Shown here piece after piece: positions 1-8,537 of a DNA stretch of 64,000 nt. Source of the stretch: Myxococcales bacterium (GTDB lineage: Bacteria; Myxococcota_A; Polyangia; Polyangiales; Ga0077539); contig JAUSAZ010000052.1 of NCBI GenBank assembly GCA_030652255.1, positions 39,352-103,351 of the forward strand, written 5' to 3'. A program made the translations under genes and the position numbers. The notes under the pieces were generated by a model that did not search any database, was not told where the DNA came from, and worked only from the letters and a program-made list of their open reading frames with translations. Positions within the stretch are counted from its first letter, which is position 1; each line of letters starts with the position of its first letter.

Positions 1-170
1 CATCGCCGCTCGGGCGCTACGGTGCGGGACCGCCGCGCGGGCCGTCAAGGCTTCGACGCGGCGCACAGCCTTTCTCTTGCGATCGCGGCGAGGCTGTCAC
101 TAAGCTCCGCCCGTTTCTGGCGGGCGAAGGGATGAAGCGTGCATCCTCGCCCAGAGGAGAACGTACGCTC

Positions 171-2114
171 GTGAATACCCCTAAGCCTCGTCGAAGTTCT
201 GCGGTGCTCGCCGCGTTGCTCGGTTCGCTGCTGCCCTCGGTCGCAGGGGCGCAGACCGCCACGGGGTGGGCGCTCGATCGCTACGAGCCCACGACCACGG
301 GCGACGTGTTCTTCATGTCCGAGCACCCCTGGTACTCGTCGACGCGAACCTTCTCGGTGGGCATCGTCGCCGACTACGCGGCCAACCCCCTGGTGCTCCG
401 GCAGGAGTTCGCGGCCGCCGACGGGTCCACCACCACCAACACCACCAACATCGTCTCCGGGCAGTTCGTCGGCCACCTCGGCGCCGCGGTGTCCTTCCTC
501 GACCGCGTGGGCATCGGCGTCTCCCTCCCGCTGTCGTTCTACCAGGGCGGCACGGCCTCCCCGCCGGGCACCTCGGCCCTCGGCCCGGCCGCGGGCGTGG
601 GCGTGGGCGACATCCGCATCGGCGCGCGCTTCCGCCTCGCGGGCCACTCCGACCGCGACCCCATCTCGCTCCACCTCGGCGCCAACCTCTGGGTGCCGAG
701 CGGGTCGCGTGACAGCAACACCGGCGACGGGCAGGTGCGCTTCGAGCCGCGCCTCACCCTCGCCGGCCGCGCCAGCATCATCCGCTGGTCGGCGGGCGCG
801 GCCTTCCAGGTGCGCGGCGACATCGACGCCGACAACCTCGCCATCGGCAACGAGCTGCGCTTCAACGCCGCCCTCGGCTTCGTCGCCCTCGACGACAACC
901 TCACCATCGGCCCGGAGGCCTACGTCTTCTCGGCCGTGCGCGACCTGCCCGCCGGCCGCGGCCAGGGGAGCGCGGCCTTCCAGACCGGCCAGTGGGGCGG
1001 CGAGGTCATGCTCGGCGCGCACTACCTCATCTCCGACACCATCCTCGTGGGCCTCGGCGGCGGCGTCGGCCTCGAGCGCGGCTACGGCATCCCCGCCGGG
1101 CGCGGCCTCCTCTCCGTCGCGTACGCCCCGGTCACCCGCGAGCAGCCCGCCGGCCCCGGCGACCGCGACCACGACGGCGTGCTCGACCCCGACGACCTCT
1201 GCCCCGACACCCCGCAGGGCCCGCACCCCGACCCCGCGCGCCGCGGCTGCCCCCTGCTCGACACCGACGGCGACGGCGTCTTCGACCCCGATGACATCTG
1301 CGTGACCGTTCCGCAGGGCGAGCACCCCGACCCCACGCGCCGCGGCTGCCCCCTGCCCGACAGCGACGGCGACGGCGTCTTCGACCCCGACGACCAGTGC
1401 GTCACCACGCCGATGGGCGACCACCCCGACCCCGACCGCCGCGGCTGCCCCGACGGCGACCGCGACCACGACACCATCCTCGACCACGACGACGTGTGCC
1501 CCGACGTGCACCGCGGGCCCTTCCCCGACCCGGCGCGCGTCGGCTGCCCGCTGGCCGACCGCGACCACGACACCGTGCCCGACGCCACCGACGCGTGCCC
1601 CGACGTGCCCGGCGCGCCGTCGGAGATCCCCGCCCGCAACGGCTGCCCGGTGGGCGGCGTCGTGATGGACGGCACGCGCATCAACATCATGAGCCCGGTG
1701 TTCTTCGACACCGACCGCGACGTGATCAAGGCGCAGAGCTTCGGGATCCTGTCGCGCGTCGCCGACGCGCTGCGGGCCTCGGGCTTCATCCGCCGCATCC
1801 GCATCGAGGGCCACACCGACGACCGCGGCGACCACGACCACAACGTCGACCTCTCCAACCGCCGCGCCATCGCCGTGATGCGCTGGCTCACCGAGCACGG
1901 CATCGACTCGACCCGCATGGAGGCGCAGGGCTTCGGCCCCGACCGCGCCATCGCGTCGAACCAGACCGTCGTGGGCCGCGCCCGCAACCGCCGCGTGGAG
2001 TTCATCATCCTCGACCCCGCGCAGCCGCAGAACACCGTGACCCAGTCCGCGGCCACCGCCGACCCGGGTGAGATCCGCGACAGCGGCAGCCGCCGCCGCC
2101 GCGCCCCGCGCTGA
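171..2114 (+). CDS. OmpA-family outer-membrane protein with thrombospondin type-3 repeats
   Basis: Likely an outer-membrane barrel protein that holds the envelope to peptidoglycan. I chose the GTG at 171 because AGAGGAGA ends ten bases before it. It gives a clean signal peptide (basic Arg-Arg, hydrophobic core, cleavage after VAGA). An ATG at 132 is in frame but lacks a site. Residues about 30-320 alternate like a transmembrane beta barrel. From about residue 330 come six Asp-rich, calcium-binding type-3 repeats of the form DxDxDGVxDPDDxC, each about 26-27 residues. The last 120 residues are an OmpA domain with the GHTDDRGD peptidoglycan-binding motif and the ending NRRVEFIIL. The tail is Arg-rich. 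Fold and location are firm; the physiological role is not. Confidence 0.9.
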   Translation: MNTPKPRRSSAVLAALLGSLLPSVAGAQTATGWALDRYEPTTTGDVFFMSEHPWYSSTRTFSVGIVADYAANPLVLRQEFAAADGSTTTNTTNIVSGQFVGHLGAAVSFLDRVGIGVSLPLSFYQGGTASPPGTSALGPAAGVGVGDIRIGARFRLAGHSDRDPISLHLGANLWVPSGSRDSNTGDGQVRFEPRLTLAGRASIIRWSAGAAFQVRGDIDADNLAIGNELRFNAALGFVALDDNLTIGPEAYVFSAVRDLPAGRGQGSAAFQTGQWGGEVMLGAHYLISDTILVGLGGGVGLERGYGIPAGRGLLSVAYAPVTREQPAGPGDRDHDGVLDPDDLCPDTPQGPHPDPARRGCPLLDTDGDGVFDPDDICVTVPQGEHPDPTRRGCPLPDSDGDGVFDPDDQCVTTPMGDHPDPDRRGCPDGDRDHDTILDHDDVCPDVHRGPFPDPARVGCPLADRDHDTVPDATDACPDVPGAPSEIPARNGCPVGGVVMDGTRINIMSPVFFDTDRDVIKAQSFGILSRVADALRASGFIRRIRIEGHTDDRGDHDHNVDLSNRRAIAVMRWLTEHGIDSTRMEAQGFGPDRAIASNQTVVGRARNRRVEFIILDPAQPQNTVTQSAATADPGEIRDSGSRRRRAPR

Positions 2115-2209
2115 GCGCGGTCCCCTCCCCTTCCCTCTCCCCGCTCCTTCCCTGATCCCCGCCGCTCCATCGACATCCCGCGCGCTCGTGCGCTAGCCTG
2201 CGAGGGCGC

Positions 2210-2395
2210 ATGGCGGCGAAGAGCGAACGTTCCCTGGGCTGGCTGCCGCTGGTGGTGATGACCGCTGGCTACGTGGTCTGCACGTACTTCCAGGACACCA
2301 TCGGCCCGCTGACCTCGGCGCCCGGCTTCTATCGCATCTCCGAGCACACGCCCCCGCCGCTGCGCGGGTGCGTCATCCCGCGCGCCAGCCCGTAG
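2210..2395 (+). CDS. Small hypothetical membrane protein (61 aa)
   Basis: I do not recognise this gene. Residues about 10-27 (LGWLPLVVMTAGYVVCTY) could form one membrane span after a short basic N-terminus. The rest is a proline-rich tail. A GAGGG stands a few bases before the ATG. It lies between the OmpA gene and the phosphoesterase, in the same direction as both. The reading frame is short and high GC makes chance frames common, so it could be spurious. Confidence 0.4.
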   Translation: MAAKSERSLGWLPLVVMTAGYVVCTYFQDTIGPLTSAPGFYRISEHTPPPLRGCVIPRASP

Positions 2396-2476
2396 TCCCC
2401 CGCCGAACCCATCGCTCCCTTCACTCTCCCCTGGACGCCCGCGCCCGGCGGCGCCACACCGTGGCGAGGAGGTCCC

Positions 2477-3289
2477 GTGAGCGTCATCGCACACCTCAGC
2501 GACGTGCACCTGCTCGAGCCCGCGACGCACCGGGGCCTCGGGCTCGGGGCCGTCGCGCGCCGGGGCTACCTCTCCCTCGGGCGGGTGGTCGACGAGGGGG
2601 CGCGGCGGCGGTCCTTCGCGGAGGCGCTGCGCCACGCGGTCGCGCTCGGCTTCGACCACCTCGTGGTGACCGGCGACCTCACCGAGGAGGGCACCCTCGC
2701 GCAGTTCGAGGTGATCGCGGAGGTGCTCGCGGAGGTGGGCATCGACCCGGCGCGGGTGACCCTGCTCCCGGGCAACCACGACGTGTACTCGTCGGCGAGC
2801 GCGTGGCTCGAAGCCATGGCGGGGCCGCTGCGCCCCTACGCGCGCACCAGCGCCCCCGGCGCGGTGGTCGAGCTCGCCGACATGGTGCTGGCGCCGGTCT
2901 CCACCACCCGGGCGCAGCGCTGGTGGCGCTCGGCGGGGGAGGTCTCCACGCCCGAGCGCCGCGCCATCGGGCTCGCCGTGCAGGCCGCCGCGCGCCGGGG
3001 CGTGGCGGCGGTGCTCGCGCAGCACCACCCGCCGACGAAGGTGCACCGCGCGGCGTGGCACTGGTTCGACGGGCTGCTCGACCACGCGGCGATGCGCCCG
3101 GTGCTGCGCGCCGTGGAGCACACCTACGTGCTGCACGGCCACCTGCACCAGCGGCGCGACGACCGCTTCGAGGGGGAAGACCGCGCGCACATCTTCGGCG
3201 CCCCGGCGGTGGTCGAGGGCTCAGGCGCCCTGCGGCGCTACCGGGTGGTCGGCCAGGCGCTGACGCCCATCGACGACCCGGCGGGCTGA
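2477..3289 (+). CDS. Calcineurin-like metallophosphoesterase
   Basis: A 270-aa cytoplasmic two-metal phosphoesterase; no signal peptide is visible. All family metal ligands can be seen in order: SDVH (Asp9, His11), TGDLTE (Asp67), LPGNHD (Asn100, His101), QHHPP, and HGHLHQ near residue 216. This is the class III cyclic-nucleotide phosphodiesterase-like arrangement (compare CpdA or UDP-2,3-diacylglucosamine hydrolase), but the substrate cannot be assigned. The GTG at 2477 (first residues MSVIAHLSD) follows GAGGAGG closely. It stands alone in transcription direction with its neighbours and shares no obvious pathway with them. Confidence 0.88.
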   Translation: MSVIAHLSDVHLLEPATHRGLGLGAVARRGYLSLGRVVDEGARRRSFAEALRHAVALGFDHLVVTGDLTEEGTLAQFEVIAEVLAEVGIDPARVTLLPGNHDVYSSASAWLEAMAGPLRPYARTSAPGAVVELADMVLAPVSTTRAQRWWRSAGEVSTPERRAIGLAVQAAARRGVAAVLAQHHPPTKVHRAAWHWFDGLLDHAAMRPVLRAVEHTYVLHGHLHQRRDDRFEGEDRAHIFGAPAVVEGSGALRRYRVVGQALTPIDDPAG

Positions 3290-3512
3290 AGGGGTCATCG
3301 GGGTCAACCGCCCTGATGCCGACGCGGGCGACGGGGTCAGGAGAGATCATGTCGAGGGGGTTTGGCTCCAGTACGGGCGATCGCTGCTCGGGAGCGGCCG
3401 GCACGAGATCGCCGACAGCGAACAGAACTCCTGGAATCCAAGCCATCTGGAGCGATGTGACGCCGGGGAGGTACTTGCCATAGGACTCATGCCTGGATGA
3501 CCCTCCCGGCCC

Positions 3513-5600
3513 ATGACGGACCTGATCGAGATGGCGGGGCAGCTTCAGGACGACTACGCACGGCAGCGCGCCGACCTCCGGGTCGAGGCTCCGTGGTTCG
3601 GGGTGTTCGACGCGGAGGTGCGCGGCAAGAAGCTGCGTTATCGCGTCGGCGAGTGCCGCAACATGGAGTACCGGATCGTGGACTGGCGCGCTCCGATCGC
3701 GCAGCCCTACTACCAGACCGCGCCCGGCGAGGAATTCGAGACCGACCCGAAGAACGGCACCGCGAGGGTGGAGGGCGTGCTCGACGCCAAGGCCGCCGTG
3801 TTCGCCGAACGCTCGGTGCTCACCCGCGTCCAGGTGGTCGATCGCGCGGGGAAGCACGCGCTCCTCGCGACCGACGGGACCTTCTCCCTGGAGACCGGCC
3901 CGAAGCCGCCGTCGAGCCTCGAGGGCCTGCCCAGCCTCGCGGCCCTGCTCACCCCCGGGCAGTACGCGCTCATCACCCGCAGCCGCGACCGACCGGTGAT
4001 CATCCAGGGGCGCGCCGGATCGGGGAAGACCTCCGTCGCGCTGCACCGCATCGCGTGGCTGACCTACGCCTCCGAAGACCCGTCCGCGCCGCCGCCGATC
4101 GCCAGGGAGCGAATCCTCGTGGTGATGTTCAACAAGGCGCTGAGCACCTTCGTGAGCTCTTCATTGAAGGAACTCGGGATGGACGGAGTGGTGATCGACA
4201 CCTTTCACGGGTGGGCGCTGCAACGGATTCGCGACGCCTACGTGGGCAAGGTCGAGCCGACGGGCGGCGGAGCCATCGAGGGCCACGAGGTCGCGGTGTC
4301 GATCAAGAAGCGCCTCGGGACGCTGCGGGCGCTGGACGCGTTCGTCGCGCAGCAGGAGAAGTCCTTCGTCACGTGGCTGCGGGGGCGGCTCGAGCCGTAT
4401 CGGGCGCTCGACCTCGTCGATCGGTGGGACGCGCTCACGGGCCCGGTGATCCGGCGACTCCAGACGCTGCGGAGGGAGGCGCGCGAGGCGATGAACACCG
4501 CCCGCGGGCGCGAGGCCGAGCGGCGTGCGGAGGTGGGCGCCGTGTTGGATCAGGCCTCCAACCGGATGAGGAAATACAAGGAGGATCTGTACAAGTTCCT
4601 TCGGAGCGAGGCGCTGCTGGCGGAGTACCTGCCGGATGTCTCGCCGGACGACCTCGCGACGCTGGCGGAGTACCAGCAGAAGCTGCAGAGCCGGGACGGC
4701 AAGGCGAAGCGACCGGGTCCCTTCGTCGCATGGGAGGACCTCGGGCTGCTGCTGCGTCTGATCGAAGTGAAGAACGGGGGCTTTCCCGAGAAGGATGACG
4801 AGGAGCGGGTCTCGCTCTACGAGCACCTCGTGGTGGACGAGGCGCAGGACTTCGGCGCGCTCGATCTCCAGGTGTTGTTCGGCGCGGTGCGCGACCGGCG
4901 GGCGATCACCATCGTCGGCGACGTGAACCAGAAGATCATGCCCGCGGCGGATTTCATGGGCTGGTCGGCGCTGGCGAAGGAGCTCGGCGTCGATGGCGGC
5001 GAGGTGGCGCGGCTGGAGGTCGCGCACCGGGCGACGCAGGCGATCATGGACGTGGCCGACTCGGTGGTGGGCGGCGATCCGACGGTGGGGGCGCGCGCCG
5101 GGCGACGCCCGCGGTACTTCCAGGAGGCGTCGGCGAGCGCCGTGTTCGACCGGGTGCTCAAGCTGATCGACGACCATGTGGCGCGGGACGAGGCGGCCCA
5201 CCTCTGCGTGGTGTGCGCCCGTCGGAAGGACGCGGAGGGCCTCGCTACGCTGCTGACGAAGGTGCTGGATGGCGTGACGGAGGTGCGGCTCGGGCACAAT
5301 CAGCAGTTCGTCTTCGGCCGCGGAGTGACGGTCACCAACTACCATCAGGTGAAGGGGCTGGAGTTCGACGCGGTGATCGTCGTCGAGCCCAGCGCCGCGC
5401 ACTACCCGAGCACCGACAACGGGCGTGGCGCGCTCTACACGATCTGCACGCGCGCGCGGGAGCGGCTCGACCTGGTGGGCAGCGCGCCGGCGACGGGGCT
5501 GCTCGACGCGGCGATCGCGTCGGGCGCGCTGGAGATGGTGGGGAAGTCGGAGATTCCGGCTGCGACGTTCTCGGAGGCGGAGCAGGAAGATCCGTTCTGA
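3513..5600 (+). CDS. UvrD/Rep superfamily 1 helicase, HelD-like
   Basis: A 695-aa SF1A ATPase. HelD proteins remove stalled RNA polymerase from DNA. The HelD signature is the VDWRAPI...YYQ segment near residues 50-70, before the ATPase core. Walker A is GRAGSGKTS near residue 167, Walker B is VVDEAQDFGALD, the next motif is ITIVGDVNQKI, and the C-terminal helicase motifs are YHQVKGLEFDAVIV and CTRARERLDLVG. It is shorter than Bacillus HelD (about 770 aa). Only about 20 residues precede the conserved region, so the long N-terminal coiled coil that enters the polymerase secondary channel seems absent. It may therefore be a HelD relative acting elsewhere. No partner is adjacent. Confidence 0.8.
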   Translation: MTDLIEMAGQLQDDYARQRADLRVEAPWFGVFDAEVRGKKLRYRVGECRNMEYRIVDWRAPIAQPYYQTAPGEEFETDPKNGTARVEGVLDAKAAVFAERSVLTRVQVVDRAGKHALLATDGTFSLETGPKPPSSLEGLPSLAALLTPGQYALITRSRDRPVIIQGRAGSGKTSVALHRIAWLTYASEDPSAPPPIARERILVVMFNKALSTFVSSSLKELGMDGVVIDTFHGWALQRIRDAYVGKVEPTGGGAIEGHEVAVSIKKRLGTLRALDAFVAQQEKSFVTWLRGRLEPYRALDLVDRWDALTGPVIRRLQTLRREAREAMNTARGREAERRAEVGAVLDQASNRMRKYKEDLYKFLRSEALLAEYLPDVSPDDLATLAEYQQKLQSRDGKAKRPGPFVAWEDLGLLLRLIEVKNGGFPEKDDEERVSLYEHLVVDEAQDFGALDLQVLFGAVRDRRAITIVGDVNQKIMPAADFMGWSALAKELGVDGGEVARLEVAHRATQAIMDVADSVVGGDPTVGARAGRRPRYFQEASASAVFDRVLKLIDDHVARDEAAHLCVVCARRKDAEGLATLLTKVLDGVTEVRLGHNQQFVFGRGVTVTNYHQVKGLEFDAVIVVEPSAAHYPSTDNGRGALYTICTRARERLDLVGSAPATGLLDAAIASGALEMVGKSEIPAATFSEAEQEDPF

Positions 5601-5769
5601 CCCGCGGGAGCACCGGGCCGACCGCCGGAGCGGCCGCGGCGTCGGAGACCCACAGGCGTTGGCCACCTCGACCCCGCCGTCGGCGCGCTCGCGCACCAGC
5701 CCGAGTTAACCCCTGCTGGTCGATCAGCTCCCTGACCCCGGGGAAGGCGTCCAGGATCACAGGAAGAGG

Positions 5770-5810
5770 AAGGCCCCGACCCTCGCGCTTTCGCGGAGAA
5801 TCAGGGCCTT
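5770..5810 (-). terminator. Hairpin after the tRNA fragment
   Basis: AAGGCCC at 5770-5776 pairs perfectly with GGGCCTT at 5804-5810. A weaker inner GC stem is present. On the minus strand the stem is followed by a pyrimidine-rich TTCCTCTTCCT. It sits right after the 3' end of the tRNA fragment, where a tRNA terminator would be expected. Confidence 0.6.
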
Positions 5811-5816
5811 CTGAAG

Positions 5817-5864
5817 TACCGGCGGTCGGAATTGAACCAACGACCTTGGGATTATGATGCCCAT
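5817..5864 (-). pseudogene. 3' fragment of a tRNA with CAT anticodon
   Basis: Read on the minus strand, this has an anticodon arm TGGGC-ATCATAA-TCCCA (anticodon CAT, one mismatch) and a variable loop. A canonical T arm follows, GTTGG-TTCAATT-CCGAC (five pairs, one G-U), then the 3' acceptor strand CGCCGGTA. The D arm is missing: no TAGCTCAG-like sequence precedes it, and no partner for the acceptor strand is found. It resembles a Met or lysidine-Ile tRNA cut in half. A 3' tRNA fragment of this kind is what site-specific integration or excision at a tRNA gene leaves behind. Confidence 0.6.
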
Positions 5865-6029
5865 GGTCGGGCGGAGCCGCGGGTGCTGTTTTCGCCGTGG
5901 AAGGGGGACGGGCGGTCGCAGAGGAAGGAGGGGATTTCCCCGGATGTTCCCCGCGGGCGGAAGCGGGGGTGAATTCGGGTGACCGGCCTGCGTGCACCTT
6001 GTGCACGCGCCCCTCAACGCTCGATGCCG

Positions 6030-8384
6030 TTACGGGCAGGTCCCAAGCTCACCGGCGCTCATTCCGATGAGGGGCTGGATCCGCCACGCGGGTAACCACG
6101 AGCGATCGAGCCACGGGGGATCGCACACCATCACCCGGTCGGTGAGATCGACGCCGCCGCGCCGCACCCGCGCCACGCCCGCCACCGACGCGCTGCGGCC
6201 CAGCCAGGAGGACCAGTCCCTCCACCGCCCAGCGCCACATTGCACCCCGAAGGCGAGCATTCCGCTGGTCACCGTCGCGGGGACATCCCACTGGAGGGCG
6301 GCCCCGGGGGCCAGCGCCCGCACTGGCCTGCCCGACGCGTCGAAGAGCACGATCGTCCAACCCCCTTCGGCACACTCCGCATTTGCCGCGTTGGTGAGCT
6401 CGATCTCCAACCGCGCCGGCGAGGCGCTCGGTCCCAGGTCGACCGAGGGCGAGCCGGCATCGACGACCTGGACGTCGGGCGCGGGCGCAGGCCTGTCCGC
6501 GACGACCTGCACGTCGGGCGCGACGACCTGCACGTCGGGCGCGACGACGCCCGCGTCGATGGGCGCTCCAGCATCCACGACGACGGTCGGACGGGGCAGG
6601 AGCGAGAAGCGCGGTGAGCAGCTCCACACGCTGCCCATCGACTCGGCGGTCGCGCACACCTCCCATCCCGCGCCGGGCGCCCAGGCGGCGAGGGTGTCGA
6701 TGCCCTGCTCGCCGCTCATCGCCCCAGTCGTCGTGACCGTGACCTGCTCGACGCCGTCACGGCGGATCACGACCCGCACGGGCGACGTGAGATTGCGCCC
6801 TTCCCAGCGGGCGACGTAGCGCTGACCGATCGTCCATGGCTCGCCTGCGGGAGCGGTCACGCGGATCGACGGCGCACCGCGTACCTCGAAGCGCGGGCTG
6901 CACGACCAGATGGCGCCGTTGTGGGCCGTCGCGCAGACCTCGTAGCCGCTCGCAGCGACCCACGTCGCGGGTACGAGGATGTCCTGCGCTCCACTCATCG
7001 CTCCGAGGGTCGTGGCCGTCGCGATCTCCACGCCGTCGCGACGGATCACCAGGCGTACGGGCGTGTCGAGGTCGCGGCCCTCCCAGCGTGCGGCGTAGGT
7101 GCGGCCCTGCGCCCAGGCCTCGCCGGCCGGAGCGGTCACCCGCAGCGATGGCGCGCGCGTCGGAGCGCAGTCGGCCGGGCAGTTGACGGCGGTCTCGCCT
7201 TCGCAGCGGCGGTCGCCGCAGTGCGAGACGAGGACGAAGCTCGCCTCGCGGTGCGACTCGCGGCTGGCCGAGCACATGGGCGCGCCGACGGAGAGGTGCA
7301 GCAGCGTGGCGCTCCGCCCGTCGGTCGTGGTGAAGGGCTCCGTGCGCACCACGTCGTCGCTCGACGCGCTGCCCGCGACGAGGAGGTCGGCGAGGTCCGA
7401 GGCCGCGGAGAGCGCCGTCGAGAGGGCCGACCGACCGTGATCGGACGAGAGCACCGCCGCGCGTTGCGAGGCGTCGAGCGAGAGGGTGGCGAGCGTCCGG
7501 GTGGATTGCACGACGCCGATGCCGCCGCGGCCGAGGATGGCGCCGTCCACCGCGAGGCGCGCCAGGAGCCGCCGGGTGGGCGACAGGCTGGAGCGGTCGA
7601 TGAGCGTGCCGAGGGTGCGCTGGAGGGTCAGCGTCGCGGCCGCCTCCAGGGTTACCAAGGCGCAAGCCGCGGAGAGCTTCGGCGCGGGCGCGAGGCCGAC
7701 GCACACGGAGACGAAGGGCGCGAGGTCGTTGGAGACGCCGCGCAGGACGCTGCGGCCGACCGCGACGACGTCGTCGAAGGTGACGCCCTGCCTGACCCCG
7801 AGGCCCACCGGCGCCGAGACGCCGTCGGGGAGACCGGTCGCGTACATGACCGTGAAGCGGCGCAGGGCGTCGCCCGGGACGAGCGACGTTCCCGTGCGGA
7901 CCGCGTTGGAGACGATGAACTCGGCGGCGTGCGTGCCCGTGCCGACGCTGCGGAGGGTGACGGTGAAGCTCTCGCCGCGTCCCGAACCCAGGTAGGCGGT
8001 GCGGGGCGCGGAGCACTGGATGCTCGAGATGGAGAGCGGATCGAGGACGCCGAGGGCGAGCGGATCGTCGGTCCGCTCGGCGGTGCAGAGCACGCTCCCG
8101 CGCACGGTGAGGGTGTCGCCCGAGCTGGCGAAGCGGCTCGTGTCGAAGCGTACGCGGCACTCGCCGGCGACGTACTCCTGTGGGTCGCCAACGATGATGG
8201 GCGCGTCGGCGGGCTCGACCGCGGCGTCGATGAGTTCGAAAGGGGTCGGGCCGCCTGCATCGGAGGATGGGAGGACGACGGGAGGGACGTCGTCGGACGC
8301 GACGGTGTCCTCGGACACGGCGGCGCAGCCGCAGGCGAGGGTGAGCGGAAGCGAGGCGAACACGAAGCGATGGGGGTGGTGCAT
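6030..8384 (-). CDS. Large secreted lipoprotein with two Kre9/KNH-like Ig domains
   Basis: A 784-aa exported protein. The start is the ATG at 8384, giving a lipoprotein signal (MHHPHRFVFASLPLTLACGC, lipobox LAC-G). A longer frame upstream has no signal. An Asp/Pro-rich linker follows. A repeat-poor helical middle part contains a GDxRCEGETAVNCPADC cysteine knot of the type common in myxobacterial surface proteins. Next come two near-identical Ig-like modules of about 90 aa starting RVTAPAGE (Ser/Thr-rich GPI-anchored family fold), then an APDVQVV-rich linker and a C-terminal domain. Function is unknown. It has the TGTCAG-type promoter and may be leaderless, since no ribosome site is seen. This is the leftmost member of the predicted regulon. 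Confidence 0.8.
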   Translation of the reverse strand: MHHPHRFVFASLPLTLACGCAAVSEDTVASDDVPPVVLPSSDAGGPTPFELIDAAVEPADAPIIVGDPQEYVAGECRVRFDTSRFASSGDTLTVRGSVLCTAERTDDPLALGVLDPLSISSIQCSAPRTAYLGSGRGESFTVTLRSVGTGTHAAEFIVSNAVRTGTSLVPGDALRRFTVMYATGLPDGVSAPVGLGVRQGVTFDDVVAVGRSVLRGVSNDLAPFVSVCVGLAPAPKLSAACALVTLEAAATLTLQRTLGTLIDRSSLSPTRRLLARLAVDGAILGRGGIGVVQSTRTLATLSLDASQRAAVLSSDHGRSALSTALSAASDLADLLVAGSASSDDVVRTEPFTTTDGRSATLLHLSVGAPMCSASRESHREASFVLVSHCGDRRCEGETAVNCPADCAPTRAPSLRVTAPAGEAWAQGRTYAARWEGRDLDTPVRLVIRRDGVEIATATTLGAMSGAQDILVPATWVAASGYEVCATAHNGAIWSCSPRFEVRGAPSIRVTAPAGEPWTIGQRYVARWEGRNLTSPVRVVIRRDGVEQVTVTTTGAMSGEQGIDTLAAWAPGAGWEVCATAESMGSVWSCSPRFSLLPRPTVVVDAGAPIDAGVVAPDVQVVAPDVQVVADRPAPAPDVQVVDAGSPSVDLGPSASPARLEIELTNAANAECAEGGWTIVLFDASGRPVRALAPGAALQWDVPATVTSGMLAFGVQCGAGRWRDWSSWLGRSASVAGVARVRRGGVDLTDRVMVCDPPWLDRSWLPAWRIQPLIGMSAGELGTCP
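6501..6542 (-). repeat. Two identical 21-bp tandem units in the lipoprotein linker
   Basis: The unit GACGACCTGCACGTCGGGCG plus C is repeated exactly at 6501-6521 and 6522-6542. It encodes part of the APDVQVV linker; a degenerate third copy lies nearby at about 6463-6480. Confidence 0.8.
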
Positions 8385-8392
8385 GCCCGGGA

Positions 8393-8419
8393 AACGCGGA
8401 CACGGGTGGTCTCCTGACA
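8393..8419 (-). promoter_or_regulatory. TGTCAG-N17-CGTT promoter, lipoprotein gene
   Basis: On the minus strand TGTCAG occupies 8419-8414 and CGTT occupies 8396-8393. Only eight bases separate the -10-like element from the ATG at 8384, so transcription would begin at about the start codon. Confidence 0.65.
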
Positions 8420-8537
8420 CCCGTCGGACGGGCGGCGGAAGCGTGAGGACATGCTTGGCGCCGAACGGACCCTGACTCGGCTGCGCGATTGCTCGCGTCA
8501 TCCTGGGCGGTATAGCCTCGCGCCCGAGGGCGCCCCA

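Larger units (their letters stand above)
5601..6029. other. Gene-free stretch holding a tRNA fragment and a hairpin
   Basis: This stretch lies between the helicase and the convergent lipoprotein gene. It carries no convincing protein gene. Minus-strand frames through it give peptides such as PKVVGSIPTAG, which are known artefacts of translating tRNA 3' halves. The supported contents are the tRNA fragment and the hairpin listed separately. Confidence 0.7.

Noticed and set aside
45..1898. Long minus-strand frame opposite the OmpA gene
   Set aside because: Composition is Val/Ala/Gly/Arg from antisense Asp-rich repeats; the plus strand has signal peptide and domains.
5757..6017. Minus-strand frames giving PKVVGSIPTAG-like peptides
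   Set aside because: Known artefact of translating a tRNA 3' half; reported as a tRNA fragment.
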